Part shown: piece by piece, positions 39,073-48,689 of the stretch
How positions within the stretch are numbered: position 1 is the stretch's first letter
Layout: every line of letters starts with the position of its first letter
Origin: Peribacillus loiseleuriae
GTDB taxonomy: Bacteria; Bacillota; Bacilli; Bacillales; DSM-1321
NCBI RefSeq assembly: GCF_001183985.1
Contig: NZ_LFZW01000001.1
Location: 3,462,059-3,526,058, forward strand
Direction of reading: 5' to 3'
Length of the DNA stretch: 64,000 nt
The notes under the pieces: model-generated
The model's database searches: none
What the model was told of the DNA's origin: nothing
Seen by the model: only the letters and a program-made list of their open reading frames with translations
Translations under genes and position numbers: made by a program

Positions 39073-39720
39073 TTATTTTCGTTTCCCCTTATGCTTACTA
39101 ATAGCAACACCATCACCAATTGGCAGAATGACTGTATGGTAATCGGGGTGATTGTGGAGCCAAACGTTATACTCTTTGATCTTCCGTACTAGACTCCGAA
39201 TGCGCCTCAGTTCAATTTCTTCTTCCTTTACTGCCACTAAGCCTTTAAACAGCACATTATCTGTCACAATAATGCCGCCATCATTCAAGAAAGGCTCATA
39301 TAGCTCAAAGAATTTTCTGTATTGGCCTTTCGCCGCATCAATAAAAATCGCATCGAAAGTACCATACTCTTTAATCGATTCTGTCACTTCAAGTGCATCA
39401 CCTTCGACTAAAGTCACCCGATTTTGTGCACAAGCTTTTCTAATATTTCCCTTAGCCACACCAATTCGTTCCTCATCACGTTCAATTGTGACAATTTTCA
39501 CATCCGGTAATGCTTCAACCATTCGAAGCGCCGAATATCCTATGGCTGCACCTACTTCCAAAATCGCCTGCGGGTTTTCAAGCCTTAAGATTTGTAGCAA
39601 TGCTTCCATACCTTCTGGCTCCATAATCGGCACATTATGTAACCCTGCATACTCTTCCATCTCCGCTATCAAACCAGTTCGCTTGGGGATCAGCGACTGA
39701 AGATATTCATCTATGCTCAT
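39073..39720 (-). CDS. trmR: tRNA 5-hydroxyuridine methyltransferase (TrmR/YrrM)
   Basis: SAM-dependent O-methyltransferase of the caffeoyl-CoA type. The 215 residues contain motif I AILEVGAAIGYSAL (52-65), TIERDEERI, and FIDAAKGQYRKFFE with metal/SAM contacts. B. subtilis YrrM methylates 5-hydroxyuridine at tRNA position 34 to 5-methoxyuridine; the assignment here rests on synteny and length. CGTAGGAGGAAAAAAAC precedes the ATG. The companion hydroxylation genes that normally follow are absent. Confidence 0.85.
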   Translation of the reverse strand: MSIDEYLQSLIPKRTGLIAEMEEYAGLHNVPIMEPEGMEALLQILRLENPQAILEVGAAIGYSALRMVEALPDVKIVTIERDEERIGVAKGNIRKACAQNRVTLVEGDALEVTESIKEYGTFDAIFIDAAKGQYRKFFELYEPFLNDGGIIVTDNVLFKGLVAVKEEEIELRRIRSLVRKIKEYNVWLHNHPDYHTVILPIGDGVAISKHKGKRK

Positions 39721-40043
39721 GTTTTTTTCCTCCTACGAAAAGCGCAAGCACCTTGCTACGAAAGAAGGTGTCATGCGCTACCACTTACATTCATTAAAGA
39801 GTTTAGCTCTATAGAAAAGCACAAGCACCATGCTCAATCGGCTAAAAAAGAGGGAGTTAACTATTTGAACGAAACAGCAAAACACCTCTAGAAACTTATA
39901 CTTCTTATTTCTCATGAAAAACCCGGCCCTTGCCAAGTCTCATACGTTTATGAACAAAATCTCACTTGCCTAAAATTGCACTTTGACTATTTTACCACAA
40001 AAAGAGGGAGAATGTGAATATCTCTCTCCCAATTGATGTGTTA
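39721..40043. other. Gap with degraded family C repeats
   Basis: GAAAAGCGCAAGCACCTTGC (39736-39757) with complementary AAGGTGTCATGCGCT (39765-39779) is a hairpin relic of the GGAAAAGCGGAAG family; a second relic starts at 39823. No gene seen. Confidence 0.5.
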
Positions 40044-41177
40044 TTATTTTTTATTTGTAATATATTTGGCTTTATTTTGATTATGTTCATCCAAGGTCTT
40101 TGCATAAACTACTTCTCCTGTGCTTGTTGCCAAGAAATACAAATAATCGGATGCTGCCGGATTCAAAGCAGCTTCAATCGACACTGTCCCCGCATTTGCG
40201 ATTGGTCCAGGTGTTAAGCCCTTATTTTGATACGTATTATACGGGGAATTCACTTCTAAATCTTTATAAAGGACTTTTTCTTGGTGCTGACCTTTTGCAT
40301 AAAGGACAGTTGGGTCCGTCTGAAGCGGCATATCAATTTTCATTCTGTTAAAGAAAACAGAAGAGATCATGTCACGATCCACTCTCGCTGTCGCTTCTTC
40401 CTCGATTAAAGAGGCGAGCGTCAACAGTTTATGATTACTAAATTGTTTTTCATTCATCTCATCTTTGTATTGAGCAAGAACTTCGTCCGTCTTTTTCAAC
40501 ATTTCTGTGACAATCATATCAAGACTCGGCTTTTCTTCATAAAAATCATAAGTAGCTGGGAATAAGTATCCCTCAAGTGGATACCTGACTTTTTTCCCAT
40601 AAATTTCATCCGTTAACAAATCTGGATACTTCGCTCGCATTTTATCAATAAAAGCTTTATCATTCATTTGTTCGAACACGTCTTTGGGATCCTGATTGGT
40701 CTTTTCAGCAACGATATGTGCGATTTGTACAAGCTGCTTGCCTTCTGGAATCGTTATTTTCAATTGGGCATCCATCACAACTTTACCGGTTTTCAAACTT
40801 TTTATAATTTCCGGTAAAGTCATCGAAGACGCGAGTTTATAGCTTCCAGCCTGAAAACCAGATTCGTTTTTAAATTTAATATAATATTTAAATATTTTTG
40901 CGTTCTTAATAATTCCTTGTTCTGCAAGAATTGTCGATATATTACCAACAGAAGAACCAATCGGAATTTCTACCTCTTGTATCTTTTGATTATCCGGGTC
41001 AGCAGGATTTAGGGCAGATTGCACATACAAATAACCACCTATGCCAACACAAGCTGCCACTACCACAATCACCAACATGACAATCATAATAATTTTCCTC
41101 ACTATTCTCGCCTCACCTTGCTGCTCGAGCAGTTTCTGCTGAAGATACTGTTTCTTTGTTTGTTTTTCCTGATTCAT
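40044..41177 (-). CDS. mltG: Endolytic transglycosylase MltG
   Basis: Membrane-bound lytic transglycosylase that cleaves nascent glycan strands. The 377 residues have a cytoplasmic basic tail, a transmembrane helix (about 29-52), a LysM-like region (IPIGSSVGNISTILAEQGII) and the YceG catalytic domain with the glutamate in LIEEEATARVDR (about 256-267) and LQTDPTVLYAKG. Known as yrrL in B. subtilis. AGAGGGGGAGCATAA precedes the ATG. Upstream neighbour is yrzB. Confidence 0.95.
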   Translation of the reverse strand: MNQEKQTKKQYLQQKLLEQQGEARIVRKIIMIVMLVIVVVAACVGIGGYLYVQSALNPADPDNQKIQEVEIPIGSSVGNISTILAEQGIIKNAKIFKYYIKFKNESGFQAGSYKLASSMTLPEIIKSLKTGKVVMDAQLKITIPEGKQLVQIAHIVAEKTNQDPKDVFEQMNDKAFIDKMRAKYPDLLTDEIYGKKVRYPLEGYLFPATYDFYEEKPSLDMIVTEMLKKTDEVLAQYKDEMNEKQFSNHKLLTLASLIEEEATARVDRDMISSVFFNRMKIDMPLQTDPTVLYAKGQHQEKVLYKDLEVNSPYNTYQNKGLTPGPIANAGTVSIEAALNPAASDYLYFLATSTGEVVYAKTLDEHNQNKAKYITNKK

Positions 41178-41320
41178 TTATGCTCCCCCTCTAAGCAAGC
41201 AACTGCTTATAACGGTATTTGCCGTCTTTCTCTGTAAAAGGCTACGCTCCGACTTATTATACTAAAATTCGCTAATAAAAACAGAATTTTATTGTAAATT
41301 ATTATACAAAAAAAGAAAAA

Positions 41321-41350
41321 AGGCTGCCCCATAACGGGACAGCCTCTTTT
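41321..41350 (-). terminator. Terminator after yrzB
   Basis: AGGCTGCCCC (41321-41330), loop ATAAC, GGGACAGCCT (41336-41345), one mismatch; read on the minus strand the stem is followed by a T run. The same arms enclose palindrome copy 8. Confidence 0.8.
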
Positions 41351-41375
41351 AGCTACATAGAAGTGATCAAATAGA

Positions 41376-41666
41376 TCAGTCTTCGTCGCCTTCTTCATCT
41401 AGGAATGTAGAAAGCATTTCTTCGATTACATCCCACTCTTCTTCTGTTTCAACAGGAGATAATTCGCCATCTTTATTATCTTCGCTTGGTACGAAAGAAG
41501 AAGCATGAATTTCCATTTCTTCATCTTCATCATCTTCAGCTGAGATTGGGTAGTAAAGGACATATGATTTGTTAAATTGCTCAGAATCAAATGTGAATAA
41601 TACCTCGCAAAGCTGTTCGTTTCCGTTTTCATCTACAATTGTAATGTTATTTTCACCATGTTCCAT
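41376..41666 (-). CDS. yrzB: YrzB family protein (DUF1292)
   Basis: A very acidic 96-residue protein (DUF1292) with [20 protein letters not shown] at the start and [20 protein letters not shown] in the middle. The function is unknown, but the gene is widely conserved beside ruvX and ireB in Firmicutes. AAAGAGGTGCATACAA precedes the ATG. A 14-bp gap separates it from ruvX, so the three are one operon. Confidence 0.93.
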   Translation of the reverse strand: MEHGENNITIVDENGNEQLCEVLFTFDSEQFNKSYVLYYPISAEDDEDEEMEIHASSFVPSEDNKDGELSPVETEEEWDVIEEMLSTFLDEEGDED

Positions 41667-41680
41667 TTGTATGCACCTCT

Positions 41681-42103
41681 TTATAAATTTGTTTGTCTGT
41701 CTAAAAAGCCTTGAAGAATCATGACTGCGGCCATTTTGTCGATGACCTGCTTCCGTTTACTTCTGCTCACATCTGCTTCAAGCAAAACACGTTCTGCAGC
41801 CATTGTACTCAGTCGTTCGTCCCAAAGGTGAGTTGGCAGCTTGAACTTATGTTCGAGGAGTTGTACGAATGCTTGACTCGCTTCGCCTCTCGGTCCTATC
41901 GTTCCGTTCATGTTTTTCGGAAATCCGATAACTATTGCAGAAACTTCGTACTCTTCAATAAGTTGTCCAAGTCGTTTTAAGCCAAAGTCCTTTTGGGCTT
42001 CATTAATCTTAATCGTTTCTATACCTTGTGCGGTCCAACCCATCGCGTCGCTAATTGCAACGCCAAGCGTTTTTGAACCTAAATCGAGCCCCATTGTACG
42101 CAT
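41681..42103 (-). CDS. ruvX: Putative Holliday junction resolvase RuvX/YqgF
   Basis: RNase H-fold nuclease of the YqgF family; roles in Holliday junction processing and in 16S rRNA 5' maturation have been reported in different bacteria. The 140 residues begin [19 protein letters not shown] with catalytic Asp7, followed by [15 protein letters not shown] and [13 protein letters not shown], and a C-terminal [14 protein letters not shown]. The ATG overlaps the ireB stop by one base (TAATG), so translation is coupled. Confidence 0.93.
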   Translation of the reverse strand: MRTMGLDLGSKTLGVAISDAMGWTAQGIETIKINEAQKDFGLKRLGQLIEEYEVSAIVIGFPKNMNGTIGPRGEASQAFVQLLEHKFKLPTHLWDERLSTMAAERVLLEADVSRSKRKQVIDKMAAVMILQGFLDRQTNL

Positions 42104-42372
42104 TAACGACCCTCACGATGTTGTTTTAAATATGATTTTACCAATTCCTCAATAATTTCGTCACGCTCAAGCTTCCGTATGATATTCCTCGCATCCTGAT
42201 GGCGCGGGATATAGGCTGGGTCACCAGAAAGCAGGTAGCCGACGATTTGGTTAATTGGATTATAGCCTTTTTCCTGAAGTGCACCGTAGACTTGGAATAA
42301 TACCTCTTGCACATCTCTCTCAAAGGGCTCTTCCGGAAAGTTGAATTTCATGGTTTTATCAAACGAACTCAT
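42103..42372 (-). CDS. ireB: IreB family regulatory phosphoprotein
   Basis: An 89-residue protein of the DUF965/IreB family, a target of Ser/Thr kinases of the PASTA type in enterococci. It begins [20 protein letters not shown] and has [20 protein letters not shown] and [20 protein letters not shown], the family hallmarks. GAGAGGTGCAGGAC lies just before the ATG at 42372; an in-frame start nine bases upstream overlaps that site. Called yrzL in B. subtilis. Third gene of the alaS-ireB-ruvX-yrzB row. Confidence 0.93.
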   Translation of the reverse strand: MSSFDKTMKFNFPEEPFERDVQEVLFQVYGALQEKGYNPINQIVGYLLSGDPAYIPRHQDARNIIRKLERDEIIEELVKSYLKQHREGR

Positions 42373-42447
42373 GTCCTGCACCTCTCTTCAACGTTCCATA
42401 TTTCCGAACGGGTTTCCATGGATACATACATTGTACACTAGTCAGAT

Positions 42448-45087
42448 TTATAATGAAACGGATTTTACCCATTCTTCCACAAAACTTAGTGCTTCATTCA
42501 ATTTTTCAGGATTTTTCCCACCAGCTTGTGCCATATCGGGACGACCGCCGCCGCCGCCGCCGCAAATGCCTGCTACTTCTTTCAGCAATTTACCGGCATG
42601 GTAGCCTTGATCAATATAGTCCTTCGTGACAGCAGCAATCAAGTTAACCTTATCTCCTTGAGCCGAACCTAACACGATAATAACGGATTGTAGCTTCTGT
42701 TTCAATTCATCTGCCATTGTACGAAGATTATTCATATCTGTCGCTTGCACATTGGCAGCAAGAATTTTAACGCCGTTAACCTCTTTCACTTGTGAAACAA
42801 GATTTCCGGCTTCAATATTGCCAAGTTTAGCAGCTAGGCTCTCATTTTCACGTTGAAGATCTTTCACTTCTGCCAAAACAGATTCAATTCGGGCTGGAAC
42901 TTCTTTCAGATTTGTTTTTAATTTGGCTGCCGCTTCTTTTAAAACGCCAATTTGATCAGCCATTAGTTTATAGGCACCCGCTCCAGTGACCGCTTCAATA
43001 CGACGTGTTCCTGCGCCAATTCCACTTTCTGAGACAATTTTAAACAAGCCTATTACGGCTGTGTTCGGTACATGACATCCGCCGCAGAGTTCTAGACTAT
43101 AATCGCCCACTTGAACGACACGAACGATTTTACCATACTTCTCACCGAACAAGGCCATTGCACCCATCTCTTTTGCTTCTTCGATGTTTTTGTAGTCAAT
43201 GTTTACAGCAATGCTTTTCCAAATCTTTTCATTTACGATTGCCTCAATTTTCTCAAGCTCTTCCGCTGTGATTTGCCCGAAATGAGAGAAGTCAAAACGA
43301 AGACGGTCTGGTTCCACAAGGGATCCCGCTTGGTTTACATGAGTTCCTAGCACATCTTTTAACGCTTGATGCATTAGGTGGGTCGCTGTATGATTTTTAA
43401 TAATTTGGCCGCGATTATCAGCATCAACGACAGTAATCACGCTTGCATCTTGTTTTAACGTTCCAGCTTCAACCGTCACTCTGTGTAGATTTTGCCCATT
43501 TGGTGCTTTTTGAACACCTAACACATTCAATTTCACATCTTCGTTAACAATGATCCCTTTATCAGCAATTTGTCCGCCGCTTTCCGCATAGAAGCTCGTT
43601 TGGCTTAAAATAACTTGTACTTCTTCCCCTTCATGCGCTTCAGTAATAAGGTCGCCATCCTTAACAATCGCAAGCACTTGACCTTCCGCTTCTAACTCAT
43701 CATAGCCGACAAATTTGCTCTCTACTTTAATGTCGCCAAGAGCACCGCCTTGGATTTGCATCGAATCGACATCTTGACGTGCAGAGCGCGCACGTTCGCG
43801 CTGAGCTTCCATTTCTGTATTAAAGCCAGCTTGGTCAACCGTCATGCCTTGTTCTTCTGCATATTCTTCCGTTAATTCTACCGGGAAGCCGTATGTATCA
43901 TAAAGACGGAATACGTCAGTTCCTGGGATGACTGTGCTGCCAGAATTCTTCGCTTTTTCAATCACATCAGCAAGAATCGATAAACCGTCATGCAATGTTT
44001 CATGGAAACGTTCTTCTTCATTTTTCACGACTTTCGCAATGAATTCGGCTTTATCTTTCACTTCCGGATAAAAGTCATACATAATTTCACCGACAACTGG
44101 CACTAGTTCAAACATGAATGGTCGGTTAATATTAATTTGTTTCGCATATCGTACAGCACGGCGCAGCAAACGGCGTAATACATAGCCACGTCCTTCGTTT
44201 GAAGGAAGTGCACCGTCACCGACAGCAAATGCCACAGTACGAATATGGTCAGCAATGACTTTAAATGCAACATCTTTTTCTACATCTGTACGATATTTCA
44301 CGTCAGAAATTTCTTCAACAGCACGGATAATCGGCATGAACAAGTCTGTATCATAGTTCGTTGGCACGTCTTGGACAACAGAAGCCATCCGTTCAAGACC
44401 CATTCCTGTATCAATATTTTTCTTTGGAAGCGGTGTGTAGCTACCATCTGGATTATGGTTGAATTGAGAGAACACCAAGTTCCACACTTCAAGATGACGT
44501 TCGTTTTCGCCACCTGGATAAAGCTCAGGATCATTCGGGTCGTCGCCGTATTTAGGTCCGCGGTCATAGAAAATCTCGGTATTCGGGCCACTTGGACCCT
44601 CGCCGATATCCCAGAAGTTTTCTTCAAGACGGATAATACGTTCAGCTGGAATGCCAATTTTTTTATTCCAAAGTTCAAACGCTTCATCATCTTCAGGATG
44701 GATCGTCACAGCTAACTTTTCCGGATTAAAACCAATCCATTTCTCATCCGTCAAAAATTCCCATGCCCATGTGATAGCTTCTTCCTTGAAATATTCGCCA
44801 ATTGAGAAGTTCCCAAGCATTTCAAAAAAAGTATGGTGACGCGCTGTTTTTCCAACATTTTCAATATCATTCGTCCGAATAGCTTTTTGTGCATTCGTAA
44901 TCCGTGGATTTTCTGGAATCACACGACCATCAAAATATTTTTTCAACGTGGCTACCCCTGAATTAATCCATAGTAATGTTGGATCTTCATGCGGCACAAG
45001 AGATGCACTTGGTTCAACAGAATGGCCTTTTTCTTTAAAGAAATCTAAATACATTTGACGGATTTGAGCGCCAGTTAAGTTCTTCAT
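42448..45087 (-). CDS. alaS: Alanyl-tRNA synthetase
   Basis: Class II synthetase that charges and proofreads tRNA-Ala. The 879-residue protein has the catalytic domain ([27 protein letters not shown]), the tRNA-recognition domain, the editing domain with [11 protein letters not shown] and the CGGCH zinc ligands, and the C-Ala/DHHA1 domain with the glycine run [19 protein letters not shown]. Length is typical. Expression is governed by a T-box leader and its own promoter. AAGGAGGAAATAGCT precedes the ATG. Confidence 0.98.
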   Translation of the reverse strand: MKNLTGAQIRQMYLDFFKEKGHSVEPSASLVPHEDPTLLWINSGVATLKKYFDGRVIPENPRITNAQKAIRTNDIENVGKTARHHTFFEMLGNFSIGEYFKEEAITWAWEFLTDEKWIGFNPEKLAVTIHPEDDEAFELWNKKIGIPAERIIRLEENFWDIGEGPSGPNTEIFYDRGPKYGDDPNDPELYPGGENERHLEVWNLVFSQFNHNPDGSYTPLPKKNIDTGMGLERMASVVQDVPTNYDTDLFMPIIRAVEEISDVKYRTDVEKDVAFKVIADHIRTVAFAVGDGALPSNEGRGYVLRRLLRRAVRYAKQININRPFMFELVPVVGEIMYDFYPEVKDKAEFIAKVVKNEEERFHETLHDGLSILADVIEKAKNSGSTVIPGTDVFRLYDTYGFPVELTEEYAEEQGMTVDQAGFNTEMEAQRERARSARQDVDSMQIQGGALGDIKVESKFVGYDELEAEGQVLAIVKDGDLITEAHEGEEVQVILSQTSFYAESGGQIADKGIIVNEDVKLNVLGVQKAPNGQNLHRVTVEAGTLKQDASVITVVDADNRGQIIKNHTATHLMHQALKDVLGTHVNQAGSLVEPDRLRFDFSHFGQITAEELEKIEAIVNEKIWKSIAVNIDYKNIEEAKEMGAMALFGEKYGKIVRVVQVGDYSLELCGGCHVPNTAVIGLFKIVSESGIGAGTRRIEAVTGAGAYKLMADQIGVLKEAAAKLKTNLKEVPARIESVLAEVKDLQRENESLAAKLGNIEAGNLVSQVKEVNGVKILAANVQATDMNNLRTMADELKQKLQSVIIVLGSAQGDKVNLIAAVTKDYIDQGYHAGKLLKEVAGICGGGGGGRPDMAQAGGKNPEKLNEALSFVEEWVKSVSL

Positions 45088-45120
45088 AGCTATTTCCTCC
45101 TTATTTTTAAAAAGCGCCTT

Positions 45121-45150
45121 ATCAGGGTCTGACCCTTAAGTTGGACACCC
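45121..45150. repeat. Palindrome family A, fragment (copy 9)
   Basis: TCAGGGTCTGACCCTTAAG: only one small palindrome (AGGGTCTGACCCT). It lies in the alaS leader, between the T-box terminator and the start codon. A short match; could be a decayed copy. Confidence 0.45.
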
Positions 45151-45204
45151 TAAATATTAGTTATTTCGTACTATGGAAACACCTTGTCATACCCATTTTT
45201 AGAC

Positions 45205-45425
45205 ACAAAAAAAACCCTAATCCCTGACAGGGACGAGAGTTTGCTCGCGGTACCACCCTGATTATGAGTGCAAATACCCACTCATCACCTCAATCAACGC
45301 CTTAACGCGGCATACGGCAGGAATTAACTGCACTCCGGACTAGCTTTCCACTGTTCTTCATTCTAGCATCCCTTTCAGCCGTGGGGATTGCCTCTCTGTA
45401 AAAAGGGCTGCAGTGTACTTGATCC
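45205..45425 (-). promoter_or_regulatory. alaS T-box riboswitch
   Basis: tRNA-Ala-sensing leader. The T-box motif AGGGTGGTACCGCG is exact on the minus strand (45246-45259). Stem I begins with AGAGAGG (45391-45397, complement) and ends with GAAAGCTAG, where GCT (45342-45344) is the probable alanine specifier codon followed by a purine. The terminator is CTCTCGTCCCTGTCAGGGAT, then TAGGG and eight T (45207-45240). Uncharged tRNA-Ala would permit antitermination. Confidence 0.95.
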
Positions 45426-45465
45426 TTCAACGAGTTTTCATGTGAAAATAAATCATATGTATTGG

Positions 45466-45494
45466 ATTATATTCACAAGATTTTCATTTGTCAA
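45466..45494 (-). promoter_or_regulatory. Consensus sigma-A promoter of alaS
   Basis: Minus strand: TTGACA (45489-45494), 17-nt spacer, TATAAT (45466-45471), a perfect match to consensus, about 45 bp upstream of the T-box stem I. Confidence 0.92.
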
Positions 45495-45519
45495 TGGATA
45501 CCTGTCGATACCGCCATTT

Positions 45520-46590
45520 TTAATCGATGGATGGGTTATTTTTAAAATGAATCCGTGCATGAATGACAGATACTTTAACGACAGCGAGAATGGGAACGGC
45601 AATGATTAACCCAATCACACCTGCAACCTCTCCACCAACCAATAACGCGAACATAATAAAGATTGGGTGCATGTGCAAGCTTTTTCCAATAATAAGCGGT
45701 GAAAGGATATTTCCCTCTAAAAATTGCAGTACCAAGACAATCACAACAACGATAATGATCATCTTCACGGAAATAGAGGCCGCAATCAGCGCCGCTGGAA
45801 TCGCACCGAAAAGCGGACCGAAGTACGGAATAATATTGGTAATCCCAATAAGCGCGCCTAGCAGTAAGGGATATTTCATCCCGACAATCCAGAACAGTAG
45901 CGAAGATATACCACCGATTGCCGCGCACACGATGATTTGCCCACGAATATAGCCACCTAGCGAAACGTCGATATCTTTTAAAAAAGCAATCCCTTGATTG
46001 CGCCATTTTCGCGGTGTTAAATATCGCGTCATTTTTTTCAATGCATCATAATCTTTCACAATATAAAACGCAATAAATGGGATCAGGGCAATTAATAAAA
46101 CAAAATCAAATAGCTTCATCGAATAGTTCATGATTGTATCCATCAACGATTCCAGTTTACCTTCAATCTTTAGGATGGTAGCGTCTAATCGCTCATGAAT
46201 ACCAAATGGCCAATCTTCCGTCTTACGCCCAATCCAGTCTGTCCAGTTCCGATATTGCTCCGCTGCTGCTGGTGCATTCTCAGACAGCTCTCGGATTTGT
46301 TCGGTCATGATTGGAATCCCTTTGTACACTGCAAAACCAAATCCACCAAAGAACAATAAGTAGATAATGACAATGGAAAGCCCTCGCTTCATCCCCTTCC
46401 GATGCAAAAGCTCAACGACCGGATGCAACAGATAACTAATAAATGCCGCAATTAAAAAGGGAATGAGCACCTTCATGCCAACTCTTACAATCGGCGCCCA
46501 CATCGGTTTCAGCTTCATAAAAATATATAAAACAATAAATAATAGCAACAGAAATCCCAGTCGATAAAACCATTTCATTCGAATGTCCAT
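45520..46590 (-). CDS. yrrI: AI-2E family transporter (YrrI)
   Basis: A 356-residue polytopic membrane protein of the AI-2E (PF01594) family. It has paired N-terminal membrane spans, a soluble-looking middle (AEQYRNWTDWIGRKTEDWPF), then a helix cluster with GALIGITNIIPYFGPLFGAI, the family hallmark. Despite the name, most members are of unknown substrate. I chose the ATG at 46590 with GAGGTG six bases before it. It lies upstream of alaS, as in B. subtilis (yrrI), 25 bp before the alaS promoter. Confidence 0.88.
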   Translation of the reverse strand: MDIRMKWFYRLGFLLLLFIVLYIFMKLKPMWAPIVRVGMKVLIPFLIAAFISYLLHPVVELLHRKGMKRGLSIVIIYLLFFGGFGFAVYKGIPIMTEQIRELSENAPAAAEQYRNWTDWIGRKTEDWPFGIHERLDATILKIEGKLESLMDTIMNYSMKLFDFVLLIALIPFIAFYIVKDYDALKKMTRYLTPRKWRNQGIAFLKDIDVSLGGYIRGQIIVCAAIGGISSLLFWIVGMKYPLLLGALIGITNIIPYFGPLFGAIPAALIAASISVKMIIIVVVIVLVLQFLEGNILSPLIIGKSLHMHPIFIMFALLVGGEVAGVIGLIIAVPILAVVKVSVIHARIHFKNNPSID

Positions 46591-46725
46591 CCACCTCACC
46601 TCAAGATTTAGTTTTCGTGAGGCGGGGGGGAAATATGTATGGAGGATTTATTTGGGGCTTGACGCACACTCACCAAGCGTTAACAGCTTACTTGTTAGAC
46701 ATTCATAATTATTCATACATCTCCT

Positions 46726-48034
46726 TTATTTTGTTGCTTCATATATTTCTATACCGTTTAATGGAACGCTACCATTTTCAATCAAAACTGCCTTCGATCC
46801 AGATCCATTTGCGAATATTCCACCCTTGACAGTAAGTTGATTTATTTCACCTTGTACGTGAAGACTCCGAACGTTAGACCCATTTGTAACGATTCTTCCA
46901 CCAATTTCAACTTGATCAATTTCACCGCCTTCTTTGACACTTAATCCATCGGCAGCTAGTTGCGTGATAACTCCCTTTACCAAGGATTCCCCTTCCCCAC
47001 CAAAGGTTTCAATATCTTCATGCACGACTAGCGATCCTAAAGGTCGACTGACTTGAATCCCTACTGAAGCATTTGCATGGGTAACAATCCGTTTAAATTC
47101 TGCCTGTTTTAGACTACCATCATATAAATTAAATCCCCGAGCACCAATCCCCCACGTCTCGATATTACTCAGAATACGCAGCGTCCCGATTTCGTTAAAG
47201 TTTACAAAACCAATCCCACTTGGTCCATGGGACGTGATTCGATCTTCTGCCACCCATTCGTTCACGATCCCCCAGTTATCTAACACCATATCATTTACAC
47301 CATATGTCGTCACTGGACCGCGATTCACAACCTTTTTCACATGAGCACCGTATACGACAAAAACACCACCTGTAATAAGATCGGGCGTACCTTGTTTAAT
47401 TCCACCATTTGAGTGTATCTCACCTGTTTCCAACATATCCACATCGAGCCTCCCACCTACATCACCAGCCCCACTAATAAATATGCCACTTCCTTGTACC
47501 GGTTTTTTGTCACTACCAGCTTTCAAACCTACAAGATGAGCGGAGATGGTCACGTTTGAGTCAGTTTGTTGATTCCATAATGTGAAGGCTCCCTGCAAGA
47601 CATACACGCCAAACCCATTCGGTCGCTCCTGCCGATCCTCTCGTATCTGCTTCGATTACTTCCACATTCTGAGCAACGACATGCCCGGATCGTACAGATC
47701 CAGTAGCAATAAGTTGAATTTGCCCAATTGTTTTTACATTCTTAAGTTCCAAAGTTCCGAGTGATTCTACATCTGAACGGTTTAGTATTGCCCGACGGCT
47801 AGGTTCAACAATACAGGTTATTCTATCAATACTATTGCCCTGACTTACCTCGACCCCATCAACACCACCTTTAAATTCAATAATCGAATCAGCTTCACCG
47901 ACTAATTGTTGTCCTGGTGACAAATGTATGGAAGGACTCTCTTTTATTTTCCCTTGTATCCGGATTAATTCAACCGCTTGATTGCCCACTGCATTTACAA
48001 GCTCTTCTACTGTTGAAACTGTAAGTTCTTTCAT
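46726..48034 (-). pseudogene. Frameshifted beta-helix-like protein gene
   Basis: Two overlapping minus-strand frames (48034-47561 and 47655-46726) read as one protein broken by a single-base shift within 47561-47655. The 5' part starts MKELTVSTVEELVNAVGNQA; the 3' part continues with RPNGFGVYVLQGAFTLWNQQ and ends with short repeated strand motifs (GGEIDQVEIGGRIVTNGSNV; GEINQLTVKGGIFANGSGSK). Repeating Gly-Asn-Gly turns suggest a right-handed beta-helix, about 435 residues if rejoined. No signal peptide. Either a genuine inactivating shift or a sequencing error. Not recognised. Confidence 0.7.
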
Positions 48035-48133
48035 TCATTTCATCCTTTCAGGGTTGTTTTATGTTTCTACAAAGTTTCAGATAATACTCTTGATATTATC
48101 CCCACAATTGGCCTATTTACCTTTAAACCTAAA

Positions 48134-48161
48134 AAAACACACAGTCAAGACTGTGTGTTTT
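48134..48161 (-). terminator. Terminator after the small-gene pair
   Basis: AAAACACACAGTC (48134-48146) and GACTGTGTGTTTT (48149-48161) form a 13-bp perfect stem, followed on the minus strand by T residues. Confidence 0.8.
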
Positions 48162-48206
48162 CTGATTTTAAAACGAAATCGATTCTAAAAACGTCGGGGT
48201 TTCGTT

Positions 48207-48302
48207 TTAAAGCATTGATTTTAATTTTTTCCGCATCTTCTTCGTGTATTTCTTCATCAGACCGGTACTGTTACCAAGGAAGTTTTTTGAACGTCTCCTC
48301 AT
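48207..48302 (-). CDS. Putative 31-residue basic protein
   Basis: MRRRSKNFLGNSTGLMKKYT, then KKMRKKLKSML: a strongly basic peptide with AGAGGTGCAGCA before the ATG. Its tail resembles that of small DUF3918 (YrzQ-like) proteins, but it lacks their hydrophobic start, so I leave it unnamed. It is followed by a perfect terminator and preceded 22 bp away by the zinc-ribbon gene. Confidence 0.5.
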   Translation of the reverse strand: MRRRSKNFLGNSTGLMKKYTKKMRKKLKSML

Positions 48303-48323
48303 TGCTGCACCTCTTTTCTGAGT

Positions 48324-48527
48324 TTACATACTCAAACGGCGATCATCTTCTTCAAACAAGTCGTCCAACGAGCTTAAACTTCCGTCCTCCTCGACTTGAT
48401 GGGTGTTAATGATCCCTTTCATTACGCTCATTTCAATAAAACAATTCCAACAATAGAACTGGTTGACACCGATTTTACCTACATCTTTACTGTTACAATT
48501 CGGGCATTTAATTTCCAAAATGGACAC
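48324..48527 (-). CDS. Small zinc-ribbon protein
   Basis: A 67-residue protein with a single zinc ribbon, CPNCNSKDVGKIGVNQFYCW ending CxxC, that is Cys pairs CPNC and CWNC about 17 residues apart, followed by an acidic C-terminus (SSLDDLFEEDD). This is the layout of a small Bacillus protein found between yrrI and recD2 (possibly YrzR), but I am not certain of the name. AGAGGTAGGTGTCC precedes the ATG. Function unknown. Confidence 0.7.
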   Translation of the reverse strand: MSILEIKCPNCNSKDVGKIGVNQFYCWNCFIEMSVMKGIINTHQVEEDGSLSSLDDLFEEDDRRLSM

Positions 48528-48689
48528 CTACCTCTTCATAGACCGAAATGATATTTCAACATTTCATTCGCTATGATTGTGCCCATTTTTCCCATAAAAC
48601 ATACCCTCTAAGCAAAGAAAACCTTTCCGAACATCTTTAGTATTTGTCTAGGACAAACAAAGATGAGCTGAAAGGTTTTCCATGTTTGG

